Of a DNA stretch of 64,000 bases, positions 1-10,800 are shown piece by piece. Location: the NCBI GenBank assembly GCA_949987565.1, contig OX465107.1, positions 4,667,659 to 4,731,658 on the forward strand. Reading direction: 5' to 3'. Position 1 is the first letter of the stretch; the number at the start of each line of letters is the position of its first letter. This stretch comes from Luidia sarsii. Its lineage: Eukaryota; Echinodermata; Asteroidea; Paxillosida; Luidiidae. The notes below the pieces were generated by a model, which ran no database searches, was not told the origin of the DNA, and worked only from the letters and a program-made list of their open reading frames with translations. The position numbers and the translations under genes are program-made.

Positions 1-1264
1 ATCGTACCCAAATTCCAATCGATTCCAATCCACCATAAGTTGTGATAGATCATAATGGTCTGTGCGTCACTCATCGTCTTGATTGCGATTGACCGTGATT
101 TACGATGAGTTTGATTAAATTTGTCACAGTCACAAAGAACTGCTCATTAAAGCACACGATTTTAAATAGCCACTTTAAACCCGGCCCACTTCTCACTACA
201 CGGTTTTCTGTTTAATAATGCGCCATTTTGAAAAAAAAATCGTTTAACAATCGGGAACGATATACCTGTAAACTAAGTTAAACAAATAAGAGTACCGTAC
301 ATTAAAATGTACAAGTTAGTCATAACTGGCAAAATCGGATGCCTGCGTGGCTTTTGTCATGCTACATATTGTTTTGTGCTTGGCTGAAAGTAAGTTTAGT
401 TTTAAATCTTGCACAATGGCCCGGTGTATAGGCAACATTGCTGGCGCTCCGAATTCAGAGGTCCCTGCGCGAGGACATGGGACACATGGTTTTGCAGACA
501 ACTCCGAGGCACCCCGGTGCACTGCATGTTAAAAGGAGCACTTCGGCAGCGGAAACATTCCCTACAGACCTCCCGATCTGACGGTTCGGGAGTCGGGCGT
601 ATTTCTTCCCGAAGACTGCCTGAAACCGGAGCTTTGGGTGCGACCTATATACATGAGTCTATTCCCGTCGGGATTCATGCATGCAGCTTGCGGTCATCAG
701 ACGCCGTCCAAATTCAGCAGGAATTACCCGATCATACGGGGGACTGAAGGATGAAAAATTCACGGCATCAAGTGGCAAGATCTCGGAGAAATACACGCAA
801 AAACACGATCTATCCCAAACTCAAAGGGCGAACAACAGCGACCAAGGTACAGGTAGCTAGCAGAAAAGCACATCGCCACACGGTCAGCGTCTAAATGATC
901 ACTTGTTATGATTAGATATACAGACCTCGTCAATAGCACCTGAATTATTCATGCTGGCTGATCATTTATTCATAGCAAGAGTTTATATATTTATCTCTTT
1001 TTTTTCAGCCATCTTTCCGAGGCGGCTTTGACAGTTCTCAGCAAGACCAGAGATAGCCTGTGCTGGGGGAGGACCATTAGAAAGAACCGCCGGCCACCCT
1101 CCCTGTAGACCCTCCCAAACCCTCCACAACCTCCGACACCTCACTCCAAACACCCGCTTAAAATGCCAAGCATGCCACAGGAACCGGGTTTTTATGACCC
1201 GCTACGTATTTCCCGCCATAATGTGGGTGGGAGGTAAACACGCGGGCCGTATTGCGAACGGGTG
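1..1264. other. No gene recognised
   Basis: I see only short open frames that resemble no family I know, and no tRNA, repeat array or clear transposon end. A polypyrimidine stretch followed by CAG lies near 990-1010 and could be a splice acceptor on the plus strand, but no convincing exon follows it. Confidence 0.5.
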
Positions 1265-1686
1265 AGCCCGTTGTCACGCCAAATAGTGTCCCCTGCCAAA
1301 TAGTGTCCCCTGACAAATAGTGTCCGCTCATTAGCATACTGATTGCTGATTGGTCCAATACGTATGACATTCAACCACCGTGGTTGGGGTATGGTTGCGC
1401 ACTACACACGCATTGTGTATGGTTGCTGGCCTTACACACGCAAAGTTGGGCACTTTGGTATCGTTTGACCCTAACTGTAACCGTAACGCTAACCCTAACC
1501 CAACAATCCTAATCCTAACCCTAACCCTAATCCTAATGCCAATCCTGATCCAAACCCTAACCCTAACGACCCTAATCCTAATCCTAACCCTAACTCTATC
1601 CCTAACGCTAACCAATCATCGATCAGTATGCTAATGAGCGGACATGCAGTATTTGGCAGGGACACTTTTTGGCAGGACACCGGGCT
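1265..1686. mobile_element. Foldback element with a telomere-like core
   Basis: Two inverted arms of about 80-90 bp (1265-1356 and 1607-1686) surround an internal array. Both arms carry AGCCCG at the outer end, two or three iterations of a GCCAAATAGTGTCCCCT-like motif, and the inner block CCGCTCATTAGCATACTGAT. The left arm has three copies of the TAGTGTCC motif and the right arm two. No coding capacity is present, so it is non-autonomous. I could not fix a target-site duplication. The inverted arms are directly visible; calling it a mobile element is inference. Confidence 0.75.
1461..1616 (+). repeat. Degenerate telomere-like CCTAAC array
   Basis: About 150 bp of CCCTAA/CCTAAT/CGCTAA hexamers with scattered variants, i.e. 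TTAGGG-type repeats on the minus strand. The array fills the loop of the foldback at 1265-1686. Its degeneracy and its place inside inverted arms argue for an interstitial array carried by an element, not a chromosome end. Confidence 0.85.
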
Positions 1687-3030
1687 GTCTCCCCGTTCGT
1701 GTGATTTTTGTTTTAAATGTACCCCATTCCCAGCCCCTATACAAGATTCGAAGGATGCACCAAACGACAGAGTTTTAAGGTAAAGCCCGTATGAGCACCA
1801 TTCCTCTGCAGTGCTGATACTCGCCCATTAATAACCAGGGCACTTTATACGAATCCACGGGTCAGACTCGGACTCAGGCAAAACCTGAAAAATACGAATG
1901 TTAAGGTTTGTTGGATCGATAAGTACAGAGCATTCGCCAATAAACTGGGGCCAGACGCTAGTTTGGAGATGCCCATGACATATAACGGGTATGAGAAAAA
2001 TGAGCGAAGCCTAACCCGAGTACTAAGCCTTAATTTCGCCTTATTGGACTCGGCAAACCTAAGGTACTCAAAGCCCGACCCATATGTCGGTCTTTCCGAT
2101 GCCTAAGTGTATTTTTCCATTCGTAATTTCTGATGATGTATCTTGATGTCGGGTACCAGGGGAACCGATGATTATAAAAATTAGAGTACCGAGTTCTGGA
2201 CAACATCCAGCCTCACAGGTTTCAATACCGCAGCATGGGAACACGCTATTTGCAGTATATGCCCAAATAGACTCGACCATTTCCCAGTTAGTCACTTTGT
2301 ATTGGTTCGGCAGGCGAACCCAATTAATATGCACAGTATATGGCCATAAATCTCATCGTATTAAGCCTGATTGATGGAAATACTGTACCGTCAATTGTAG
2401 ATGACCATACTACCCCAGTGGTAAACCAATCACGCATTGCTGTAATATATTCAATCGTCCTCTTTTATCATTTTGTTCGTGGGCCGTGCAATGAAACGAA
2501 TTCTGTACTTTTCGATTGCGCTTATATACTGCTGACAAAGGTGGATTGGAAAGTTACCACTGTCCAATCAGGTGCACGGTCCAGACATCTACGGATGGAT
2601 TGCATCTTCCTCAAGAAGTAACAACGTAATATCGTAGTCCAGACAACCACGGGATCCTTCACCTTCTCCCCTCCCTCCACCTCCGCTGGGAATGAAACCG
2701 TGGACTACATCAGGTGGGAAAGCCGTGCATCGAAATGACACCTTACGTGCACGGTGAGGACTGGGGCTGTGTCCACACTGCCCTGATCCGCCTTTCCCCA
2801 AAGACAGTGCGAGTATACATCCGTCATCGAAGGAAGCCGACTCACGCCCGAGATGGAGAAGGAGGGAGGAGGGGAGGGGGGCGTCAGAGGTGGGTCGGGG
2901 GTAGAAGGGGGAGAGGGGAATCCACGGGACAAATCCGCTCCTAATCCGCGGGGCTCAGGCTCAGATCCATCCACCACTCATTGATCAATAGCAGGTGGAT
3001 AAATCACGGACGGCAGGAGAAAGAACCCGA
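1687..3030. other. No gene recognised
   Basis: Unique-looking sequence with short open frames only, none resembling a known family. Some G-rich patches lie at 2860-2920. Confidence 0.45.
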
Positions 3031-3332
3031 AAGAGGAAGAAGAATAAGAATAAGACAAAGAAGACGAAGCAGACGAAGAAGAAGGCAAAGAAGAAGACGA
3101 AGAAGACGAAGAAGAAGGCAAAGAAGAAGAAGGCAAAGAAGAAGACGAAGAAGACGAAGAAGACAAAGAAGAAGAAGAAGAAGGCAAAGAAGAATACGAA
3201 GAAAAACAAGACGAAGAAGAAGACGAAGAAGAAGACGAAGGAGGCAAAGAAGAAGGCAAAGAAGAAGACGAAGAAGAGAAGAAAACAAAGAGGAACACGA
3301 AGAAGAAGAAGAAGAAGAAGAAGAAGAAGACT
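3031..3332 (+). repeat. GAA/GACGAA purine-rich microsatellite
   Basis: About 300 bp made almost wholly of AAG, GAAGAC and GGCAAAG units, with a purine-rich plus strand. It opens long Arg/Lys-rich frames on one strand and Ser/Leu/Phe-rich frames on the other; these are low-complexity artefacts. Confidence 0.9.
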
Positions 3333-3510
3333 TTTTGTTTACTTTTCAAAGGGAAACTTTTTATTTGTTCCTGTATATATTTGTCAACTGTATTTTGTGT
3401 TTCATTTGGAAAATAAAGTTTTCCTTTGAAAAGTCAAGAAGAAGAAGAAGAAGAAGAAGAAGACTTTTTGTTTACTTTTCAAAGGGAAACTTTATTTTCC
3501 AAATGAAACC
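3329..3510. repeat. Short foldback with GAA tails, one and a half copies
   Basis: The block GACTTTTTGTTTACTTTTC (from 3330) is answered by its inverted partner TTTTCCTTTGAAAAGTC (to 3436). It is followed by a GAA tract and then by a second copy of the first block from 3463. The GAA-tract junctions suggest a small element with a simple-sequence tail that was duplicated or inserted twice. Confidence 0.55.
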
Positions 3511-4257
3511 CCAAAAAACAGTTGAAGAAGAAGATGAAGAAGAACAACAACATCACCAACAACAATGGTCATGGTGATAATGGTGATGAAGAAGCTCAGG
3601 GGGCTGATTACATGTATTAGACCGGCGATGATGATGGTGAACTGATGATAAAGAAGACGACGAAGAAGAATACCGCCGTGAGACAGCATGATAAGAGTCA
3701 TCTCCCACGAACCCACCAGAAACCCCGAAGGACAAGCTCGCCCACAAAACCCACGCCGGATCTGAGGTCGCCTATCCATTGCCAACCACGTATACCCACC
3801 CACCACCCACGCCCACGCTCCGACACAGACCAAGAGCAAAACCATCCTGTTGGAGGGAGAGAAATTAAAGAGCAACTCCCACGTACAAGCTTTTTAAAAA
3901 AAAAAGCGAAGACGGTATATTTCATTTCGAAAATAGATACTCGCTTTTTTTTTTTTTTTTTTGCTCTTCCTCTCTTTTGGTGAAAGGTTTCCAAGCTTGT
4001 TGGTTTATACTCTGGTTTGTTTGTCAAACTGACTTCATGAATGTTGTCAACTCATCGATGGAAACAAAGGTAAATGAATCGATCGTGAAAAAATGGCAAA
4101 GAAAAATGATGACTAGACTTCCGGCATTGCGTCTGTACGCAAAAAGTTTATGGTTGAAAAAGGTCTGTCAAAACAAAATCGAGATACATGCATATCAAAA
4201 TAAAGATTGGAATAATGATGATTATTGTTCCCAAGATAATTGTCATCAAGAGAGAGT
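3511..4257. other. No gene recognised
   Basis: Contains ATGGTGATGA-type low complexity at 3560-3660 and an A-run and T-run near 3895-3961. No protein family is recognisable in any frame. Confidence 0.45.
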
Positions 4258-5155
4258 AGAGTGAGGCAGAGGGAGAAAGAGTGGAGTGGAGAAAGAGATG
4301 AATGGAGTATGGGGGAGAGGGAGAGAGAGAGGGGAGAGAGAGGGAGAGAGGGGGAGAGAGAGGGGGAGAGAGAGGGAGAGAGAGGGAGAGAGAGGGTGAG
4401 AGAGAGGGTGTGAGAGAGGGGAGAGAGGGAGAGAGAGAGGGAGAGAGTAAGAGAGAGAGGGGGAGAGAGGGACAGAGTGAGGGAGAGAGAGGGGGAGGGA
4501 GAGAGAGAGGGAGAGAGAGGGGGAGAGAGAGGGGAGAGAGGGAGAGAGAGAGTGAGAGAGGGAAAGAGAGAGAGGGAGAGAGAGGGAGAGAGAGGGGAGA
4601 GAGGGGGGAGAGAGAGAGTGAGAGGGGAGAGAGAGGGATATAGGGAGAGAGAGGGGAGAGAGGGGAGAGAGAGGGGAGAGAGTGGGAGAGAGAGAGGGAG
4701 AGAGAGAGGGGAGAGAGAGGGTGAGAGAGGGAAAGAGAGAGGGAGAGAGAGGGGAGAGAGAGGGAGAGAGTGAGAGGGGAGAGAGAGGGAGAGAGAGAAG
4801 AGAGAGGGGGGAGAGGGAGAGAGCGAGGGAGAGAGAGAGGGGGAGAGAGAGGGTGAGAGAGGGAGAGAGTGAGAGGGGAGAGAGAGGGAGAGAGAGGGGA
4901 GAGAGGGAGAGTGAGGAGAGAGAGGGGAGAGAGGGGAGAGAGAGGGGAAAGAGGGAGAGAGAGAGGGAGAGAGAGAGGGAGAGAGAGAGGGAGAGAGAGA
5001 GGGGAGAGAGAGGGTGAGATAGGGAAAGAGAGAGAGGGAGAGAGAGGGGAGAGAGGGGAGAGAGGGAGAGAGTGAGAGGGGAGAGAGAGGGAGAGAGAGG
5101 GAAAGGGAGAGAGAGGGAGAGAGAGGGAAAGGGAGAGAGAGAGGGAGAGAAAGAG

Positions 5156-5209
<54 letters not shown>

Positions 5210-5216
5210 GGAGAGA
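4258..5216 (+). repeat. GAGAGG-type polypurine tract, ~960 bp
   Basis: Nearly uninterrupted purines on the plus strand (GAGAGAGGGAGAGAGAGGGG and variants, with rare T in GTGAGAG). It produces Glu/Arg/Gly-rich frames on the plus strand and frames of 380-403 residues of Ser/Leu/Pro on the minus strand; I treat all of these as non-coding. Such mirror-symmetric polypurine tracts can form triplex DNA. Confidence 0.95.
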
Positions 5217-5512
5217 GTGTCCTTTTCTTTTATTTTTTCGAGAGGCAGATGCCAAAAGGGAATTTCTGGTAAATTCTCCCCACAATCCATTATGGATGAG
5301 GCTGTAAGCCCATCGCATGAACACGGTAACAGGTTGTGCTGAGTTTTTGTAATTTGTTTTAAAATCCTACCCGTGAGGATGGATTAAAAACGCTGTGAAA
5401 AAAAGAAAGAAAAGTTCTACCGTAGTGGACGAGCAACAGAAGCCTGCCACGGGGAGTTATTACCGAGAATAGACTGGTCATTAAAATTAATGGTATATCC
5501 CACCTGATTCTC
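5217..5512. other. Spacer between two CT/GA tracts
   Basis: About 300 bp of non-repetitive sequence separating the polypurine tract from the following polypyrimidine tract. No gene is visible. Confidence 0.5.
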
Positions 5513-5832
5513 TCTCGACTCTCGCTCTATATCTCCCTCGGTCTCGCTCTCTTCCTCTTTCTATCTCTCTCCCTCCCCCTCTCCCTTTCTCTCTACCCTC
5601 CTCTCCATCTTTCTATATATCTCTATCTCTCTTCCTCCCCCCTCTCTCTCTCTAGCTCTAACTCTCCCTCTCTCTCTCCCCTCCTCTCCATCTTTCTATA
5701 TATCTCTATCTCTCTTCCTCTCCCCTCCCTCTCTCTAGCTCTATCTCTCCCCCTCTCTCTCTCTCACCCTCTCTTCCCTCTCTCCTCCTCCCTCCCTCCA
5801 CCTCTCTCTCTATCTATCTACCTCTCTCTCCT
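5513..5832 (+). repeat. CTCTCC polypyrimidine tract
   Basis: About 320 bp of CTCTCTCC/TATCTCTC units on the plus strand, containing an internally duplicated block (CTCCTCTCCATCTTTCTATA occurs at about 5600 and 5683). It is the opposite strand sense to the 4258-5216 tract, so the two can pair as imperfect inverted repeats. Confidence 0.9.
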
Positions 5833-7299
5833 CCAAGAGGGACTTGAGGGATTGTTTTTCCGATCAGGGTTGGAGGACTAAGATATGTTTGGATTCATGT
5901 ATATGATGTCGTACAGAGATGGGGATCTGGGCAAATGATAACACTTGCTCCGAACCACATGCAGGGATTGTGTTAGAGGTTTGACGTGACACCACTAAAT
6001 AAAAAAACACCACTATCGAGCACTGAGATTTGCCTTGTCCCTTTCTCACCATCCTACAGGAAATAAAGCCTATTGTATGCGAACGGGTCGTCCGCGCGAA
6101 ACCTGAATAAAACATGAAGAATTCGCATTGAGTGGGACCTTGCTTCTGATGAAGCCCCCTTGGCCTGAACAGGAATCGGAAATTTCTTGAATCCTTTTAC
6201 AGTCCTGAGCAATTTTTTATTTTTTTTTAAACACGACAGGGCAGTATAAATAGTCTCGGGTTACACGTACAACGTTATAGGGGGACGACACGCGAATTTA
6301 TTTCGGAGAATTCGGTTAAGAGGTTGATCCCGAACACCGGGAGTGGTGGAAAAAGCGGGTCCCGAATCACAATAAGGTTTTAGTGCGTTTCTCTTCAGCT
6401 GTGACCTCGCAGTCTCCGCTCGGGTGTGTTTTGATTGTAATTTCGCCTCGCCGAAGCGCGCTCCTCCTCCGCAGCGTTTCTCCGCCGTGTATAGATACGC
6501 GGCATGTGTGGCAGTTAGAATGAAAACCGGCCGGCAGTATTTGATCAGCGGCCCCGGTCAAGCCACGCCCGTCCGCCCGTCGGCACGGTCGCCAGCTCGG
6601 TAAATCCGTCCGATTACTGTCGACACTGAGCAAACAAGGAATTCGTTTGCTGCGTGCACGTCGTGCGCCACCCGCTGCCCCGTTATACTTGTCCTCCAAC
6701 AACGCACCGCTATAGACAGTCAGGAGACGACTGTCGCTGTGATATTATTTCAATATATAATATTATTACTCCTGTATTATCATAATGGAATAAACGGCAA
6801 TGTATGTCAATAGAAACGTTGATTTAGGGAGATTTTCAAGAACTTGAACTTTGCACAATAAAAAAAATTAAACGAGGTTTTGAACATGAGGCATGGATGG
6901 ATCATATACATGTTGGACATTTTAACCTATTGGATGAGATGACGGTCTACAAATCAAATATTGCCGTACCCACAATCCGTCCTTCGTTTGTTTACGCATC
7001 ACCCTTAATTTGTAATGAAGTATTCTGACTTTGATTGATACACAAAAGGAACACAGCATTCACTTACATTGTGCCCTGTATAATTACGCAGTGCATAAAA
7101 CACACGTTTTCGAGTCCTATCCCCATCGATAGAGAGATGATATTGATATTAGTTAAATCTGTATAGGGAACTTTAGTATATAATTAGATGTAAGACAGCG
7201 AAAATTGCATTTAACGTATCCTTATTTTGATCTTCACCAATAACAATTCCATTTTTAGCTTTAATGTATAGACCCTAGGACCTATAGTTCTAAGGTACG
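5833..7299. other. No gene recognised; GC-rich patch at 6300-6700
   Basis: A CpG-rich stretch at about 6290-6690 contrasts with the AT-rich DNA after 6730. It carries a 111-residue minus-strand frame with no similarity I recognise. It could be a small CpG island, but no exon or promoter motif supports that. Confidence 0.35.
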
Positions 7300-7805
7300 T
7301 ACGACTATGGTTTGAGCAGTGTTTAAACATTTAATGTTTTAAAACATTTAATGTATTAAAGCATTTTAATGTTTAAAATCGTTTTATGTTTTAAAGCCCC
7401 TACACAACATTGGTCGAGGTCAATGAATAACGTCCAGTTGTCTGATCCAACATATGCATGAAATAGCACACCTGTGAAAATTTAAGCTCAATCCGCCAAC
7501 CGAGTCTCGAGAAAATCGTGAAAACCACTTCATTTGTTTCGCGAAAATGCAGCATTTAATGCCGTACTGTTTCGGAAAATAGTTTAGATCTCGGTGAGAC
7601 GTAAACGATTGCTTTTACTCTTTTCTCCAAAAATACAGCAATTCAGACAGAAATATTTCAGTGCGAGGTTTCTACTATAACCATCTTCAAACTGTACAAG
7701 TTTCATGTAAATCTGTGAACATTTCTGTTTTTCGATCTTACCAATGTTGTGTAGGGGCTTTAAAGCATTTAATGCTTTAAATCATCACTCAAACCATAGT
7801 CGTAC
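7300..7805. mobile_element. Outer foldback split by a TTAA-flanked MITE
   Basis: The ends TACGACTATGGTTTGAG (7300-7316) and its inverse CTCAAACCATAGTCGTA (7789-7805) are followed inward by TTTAAA/CATTTAATG-rich arms on both sides. The central 365 bp is a separate element (7395-7759). Removing it leaves an AT-rich foldback of about 140 bp, so this is a nested insertion. Confidence 0.6.
7395..7759. mobile_element. TTAA-flanked MITE, copy 1
   Basis: Terminal inverted repeats AGCCCCTACACAACATTGG and its complement CCAATGTTGTGTAGGGGCT bound 365 bp. TTAA occurs immediately outside both ends (7391-7394 and 7760-7763). Similar copies lie at 31389-31748 and 39338-39708, also between TTAA. A TTAA duplication is typical of piggyBac-superfamily transposition; the family assignment is inference because no transposase is encoded. 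Confidence 0.8.
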
Positions 7806-10800
7806 ATCAGATGTATGTTAAAAGCTAAAACGGAGAGGTTAAACCGTGTTAGTGTGTGTGTAAAAAGTGTTTTCATGAAAGATTTCTGTAAAGAAAAGAA
7901 TAATATCTTTCGGGTGGATTATCGAGTTTTAAAACGTGGATTTATGTAGTAAGCGATCTGTGAACAAAATAATAGCTGAACTCAGTGTACAAGTTGTGAC
8001 AGAAGACAACGGAGGGGGTTTTCTTTTTTCTGGGTAGTCTGCGCAGGCGCAAGTTCGTGATTTCGTTGGTTGCAATAACTGCATTAAAAACCAGGACACC
8101 CTTCCCTGGTGGGGCCTATTGATCTGTTTGTTTGTCGGGCACGAAACAACATGGACATTCTGATAAGTAAGGACCTCGAGTTTGGAGGCTACTCCAAACC
8201 CAAAATTATCATCACTGAATAGATCTATAGTTCCTTTAGTGTGTTATCATCATTCCCGTACCTTGTGGTATGGGCCTTCGTTGTGCTCAATTTGCGTCGG
8301 TGCTGACAGAAAAGAGGTTTGCCTTTTTACCCTATCCAAATTCGTTAACGTTTTTTTCCCCGATTTCCATGGACGTATTAATCAAAAGACATGGAAGCGA
8401 TGTGCTGCCATCGAATCCGAACATTGAAAAACGAATGCAAAACAACAGTCATTTGATTGATGAGAGTGTGATGAAAGCACTTCTCCCTCGGGGGGGGGGG
8501 GAGGGGATGGAAATGGAAAACATGAAAAAAATATGGATTTTTGTTTGCACTCATTCAGTGCCAGGAATCGAAGTTCATGCGTTTGTTGTAATGGGTTCAA
8601 AACGTTTGCCCATGAACACCTGACAAAAAAAAAATGACTTCGGGTGAGAAAACATATTTATATTTTCTGTTCTGGTTTCCTTGGTATGTATCTTTTCAGC
8701 ATAATTGCTATGTCTCTTTCTTGTTCTTCTTTACTTTTTGGTGGGAGGGACCATCCTCACGACAGTAATGTAATGAACCAATAATAAATCAGAAGTTACC
8801 TCAGCCCGTATAAACGAAAGGAATGGGGAAAAAGGAGGCGAGAAAAACATACCCAACCCCATGAATAGTCACCAGGCAGCGCGAATTACGTAGCAATAAT
8901 GCATAGCAACGCGTTTCCCCGGCAACGCCGTCCCCGCGGCAACGAAACTGATTGATGAAATAGCGTTATACAGAGCGGCGAACGGGCGGCAGCAACGCTG
9001 GGTCCACCTGCCCGCCTGCCGCTGCATTGTGTGCGTTGGTGCTCAGGGTGATGTTGATGATGATGGTGATGATGATGAGGTGGAGGAAGAGGAGGAGGAG
9101 GAGGAGGAGGAGGAGAAAGATGGCACCAATGATGATAAGATGACACTATGTCCATGGTGATTTATACCTAGCAACTCAGCAATTTTTCTTTCGGTCTTTC
9201 CCAGAACCAAAACCGCATTCTGGACGTCATGACGTTCGAGGCTATAGGAGAAAGGCATAGGAGGAGGGGGGTAAAGATGATTGATGAAGAGGAAGATGAG
9301 GACGTCAGCGATGGGTACCAGTTTTCCCCCCACCGAAGAGGGTATCGACGGGTGGACAGGACGGGTGTTCTAAGCATCCCTCTATAGGCGCAAGGGGCTA
9401 GAGGGGATTCCACATCCCCGTGCATTACCACGCATCTCCTCCTCCTCTCATTAGCATAACGGGACAAAGGTCAAGACCAAGGGACGCACATGTACGCACA
9501 CAGAATGGAAGCAAGCAACTCGCCGCGCAGTTCATTCCACACTAATTCATGCGGAAACGTGACGGAATTCGCGTGCGCTACGACACCACAATGGTCTGGC
9601 CACCTCGTACAAAAGATTCGCTTTTGGGGGGAGGCAGACTGGGGAGGTCTCTTGCCGGCGCACATCGTACGTATGTAGTGCCTCAGCTTGAGCGAAGCAT
9701 TTAACTCACTGTTCACGGCCATTACCGTACGGTATCAGCATTATTATGTGCGGGGAAGGCGTGAGGTTAAGGTCGGATCACCGTTATAAGCCTTCAAAAG
9801 CCCAATCGATTAAAAAGGAGAACAAACGGAACACCAGAAGTGGGTCCGGTGCTTTTGCACGATTTATCCGATTAATTATTCCTCAGCTCTTTTATTAAGA
9901 AAAGAAATCCTTTGGTGATAAGGGTGTCAACTACAAGAGAGAGAATAAGGTCATTTCTGCGTCTTAAAAATGTCAAGAAGCTCTTTATGCGTCACTTCCA
10001 GAACTGCCCATCGTCCGAATTGCCACAAGACAAAAATCACTTGGAAGAAAACTGACGAACAAGATGATATACGGTAGCGTCACTACACATTCATGTTCGC
10101 CCACACGGAAATGTTGGATTCACTGTGACGAATTCAATCATACTGTATGGAATAAGTAAATTCAAAGCAGATTGAGAGCGTGGGGAAACGAGCTGAACAC
10201 ATGTCTATACAGTCTGCAGGAATATTATAGAAAACTTCATTCCACTGACTCCTAAAAGATGTCTCATCCCCCGTATAGAGCCACCTTGCATAATTGATGG
10301 CAGAGGTCACGAGCATCACTTATACTGAAGCTGGATAGTTCGGTCGGCTAGCGATATTCCCATGATCCGCGGTAAATCATGAGAGGGAACAAAAGCACAT
10401 ACAAATTTAAAGAAGGGACAGATACCGTAACAGGGGGAACGTCCGAAAGTCGCCCGTCTGTCTAGACGGGGACCAGGAGGATTTGACGCTGCAAGCCATG
10501 ACTTTCTTTTCTCGCAGGTATCCTTCCCCCCTCCACTATAATTATACGCATGTCATAAATAAATGAATGGCCGCACGGACAGAAGAGAAGAGAAATCACT
10601 GGTCCAGCTGTTAATGAATATTCGCACATAATTATACCAGAACGGGTAACACGGGGCTTACACGCGGTACCTCAAAGGAACAGTATATCCACGAAACTCC
10701 TCCACTCCGCCTTCATCAGAATAAGCCAAGTTTCTTTATTTCAGACATTTGGGCATTTCATTTGTTGTTGTTTATCGATTTCCTTATCTCTTTTTTTCAC

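Noticed and set aside
1461..1616. A true telomere or subtelomere
   Set aside because: The array is short and degenerate, and enclosed by inverted arms with unique sequence on both sides.
2978..3577. Arg/Lys-rich and Ser-rich frames up to 198 residues
   Set aside because: They are products of the GAA/GACGAA simple repeat, with no domain and no splice support.
4113..5324. Minus-strand frames of 380-403 residues, Ser/Leu/Pro-rich
   Set aside because: They are translations of the GAGAGG microsatellite; all frames across it stay open because the repeat lacks stops.
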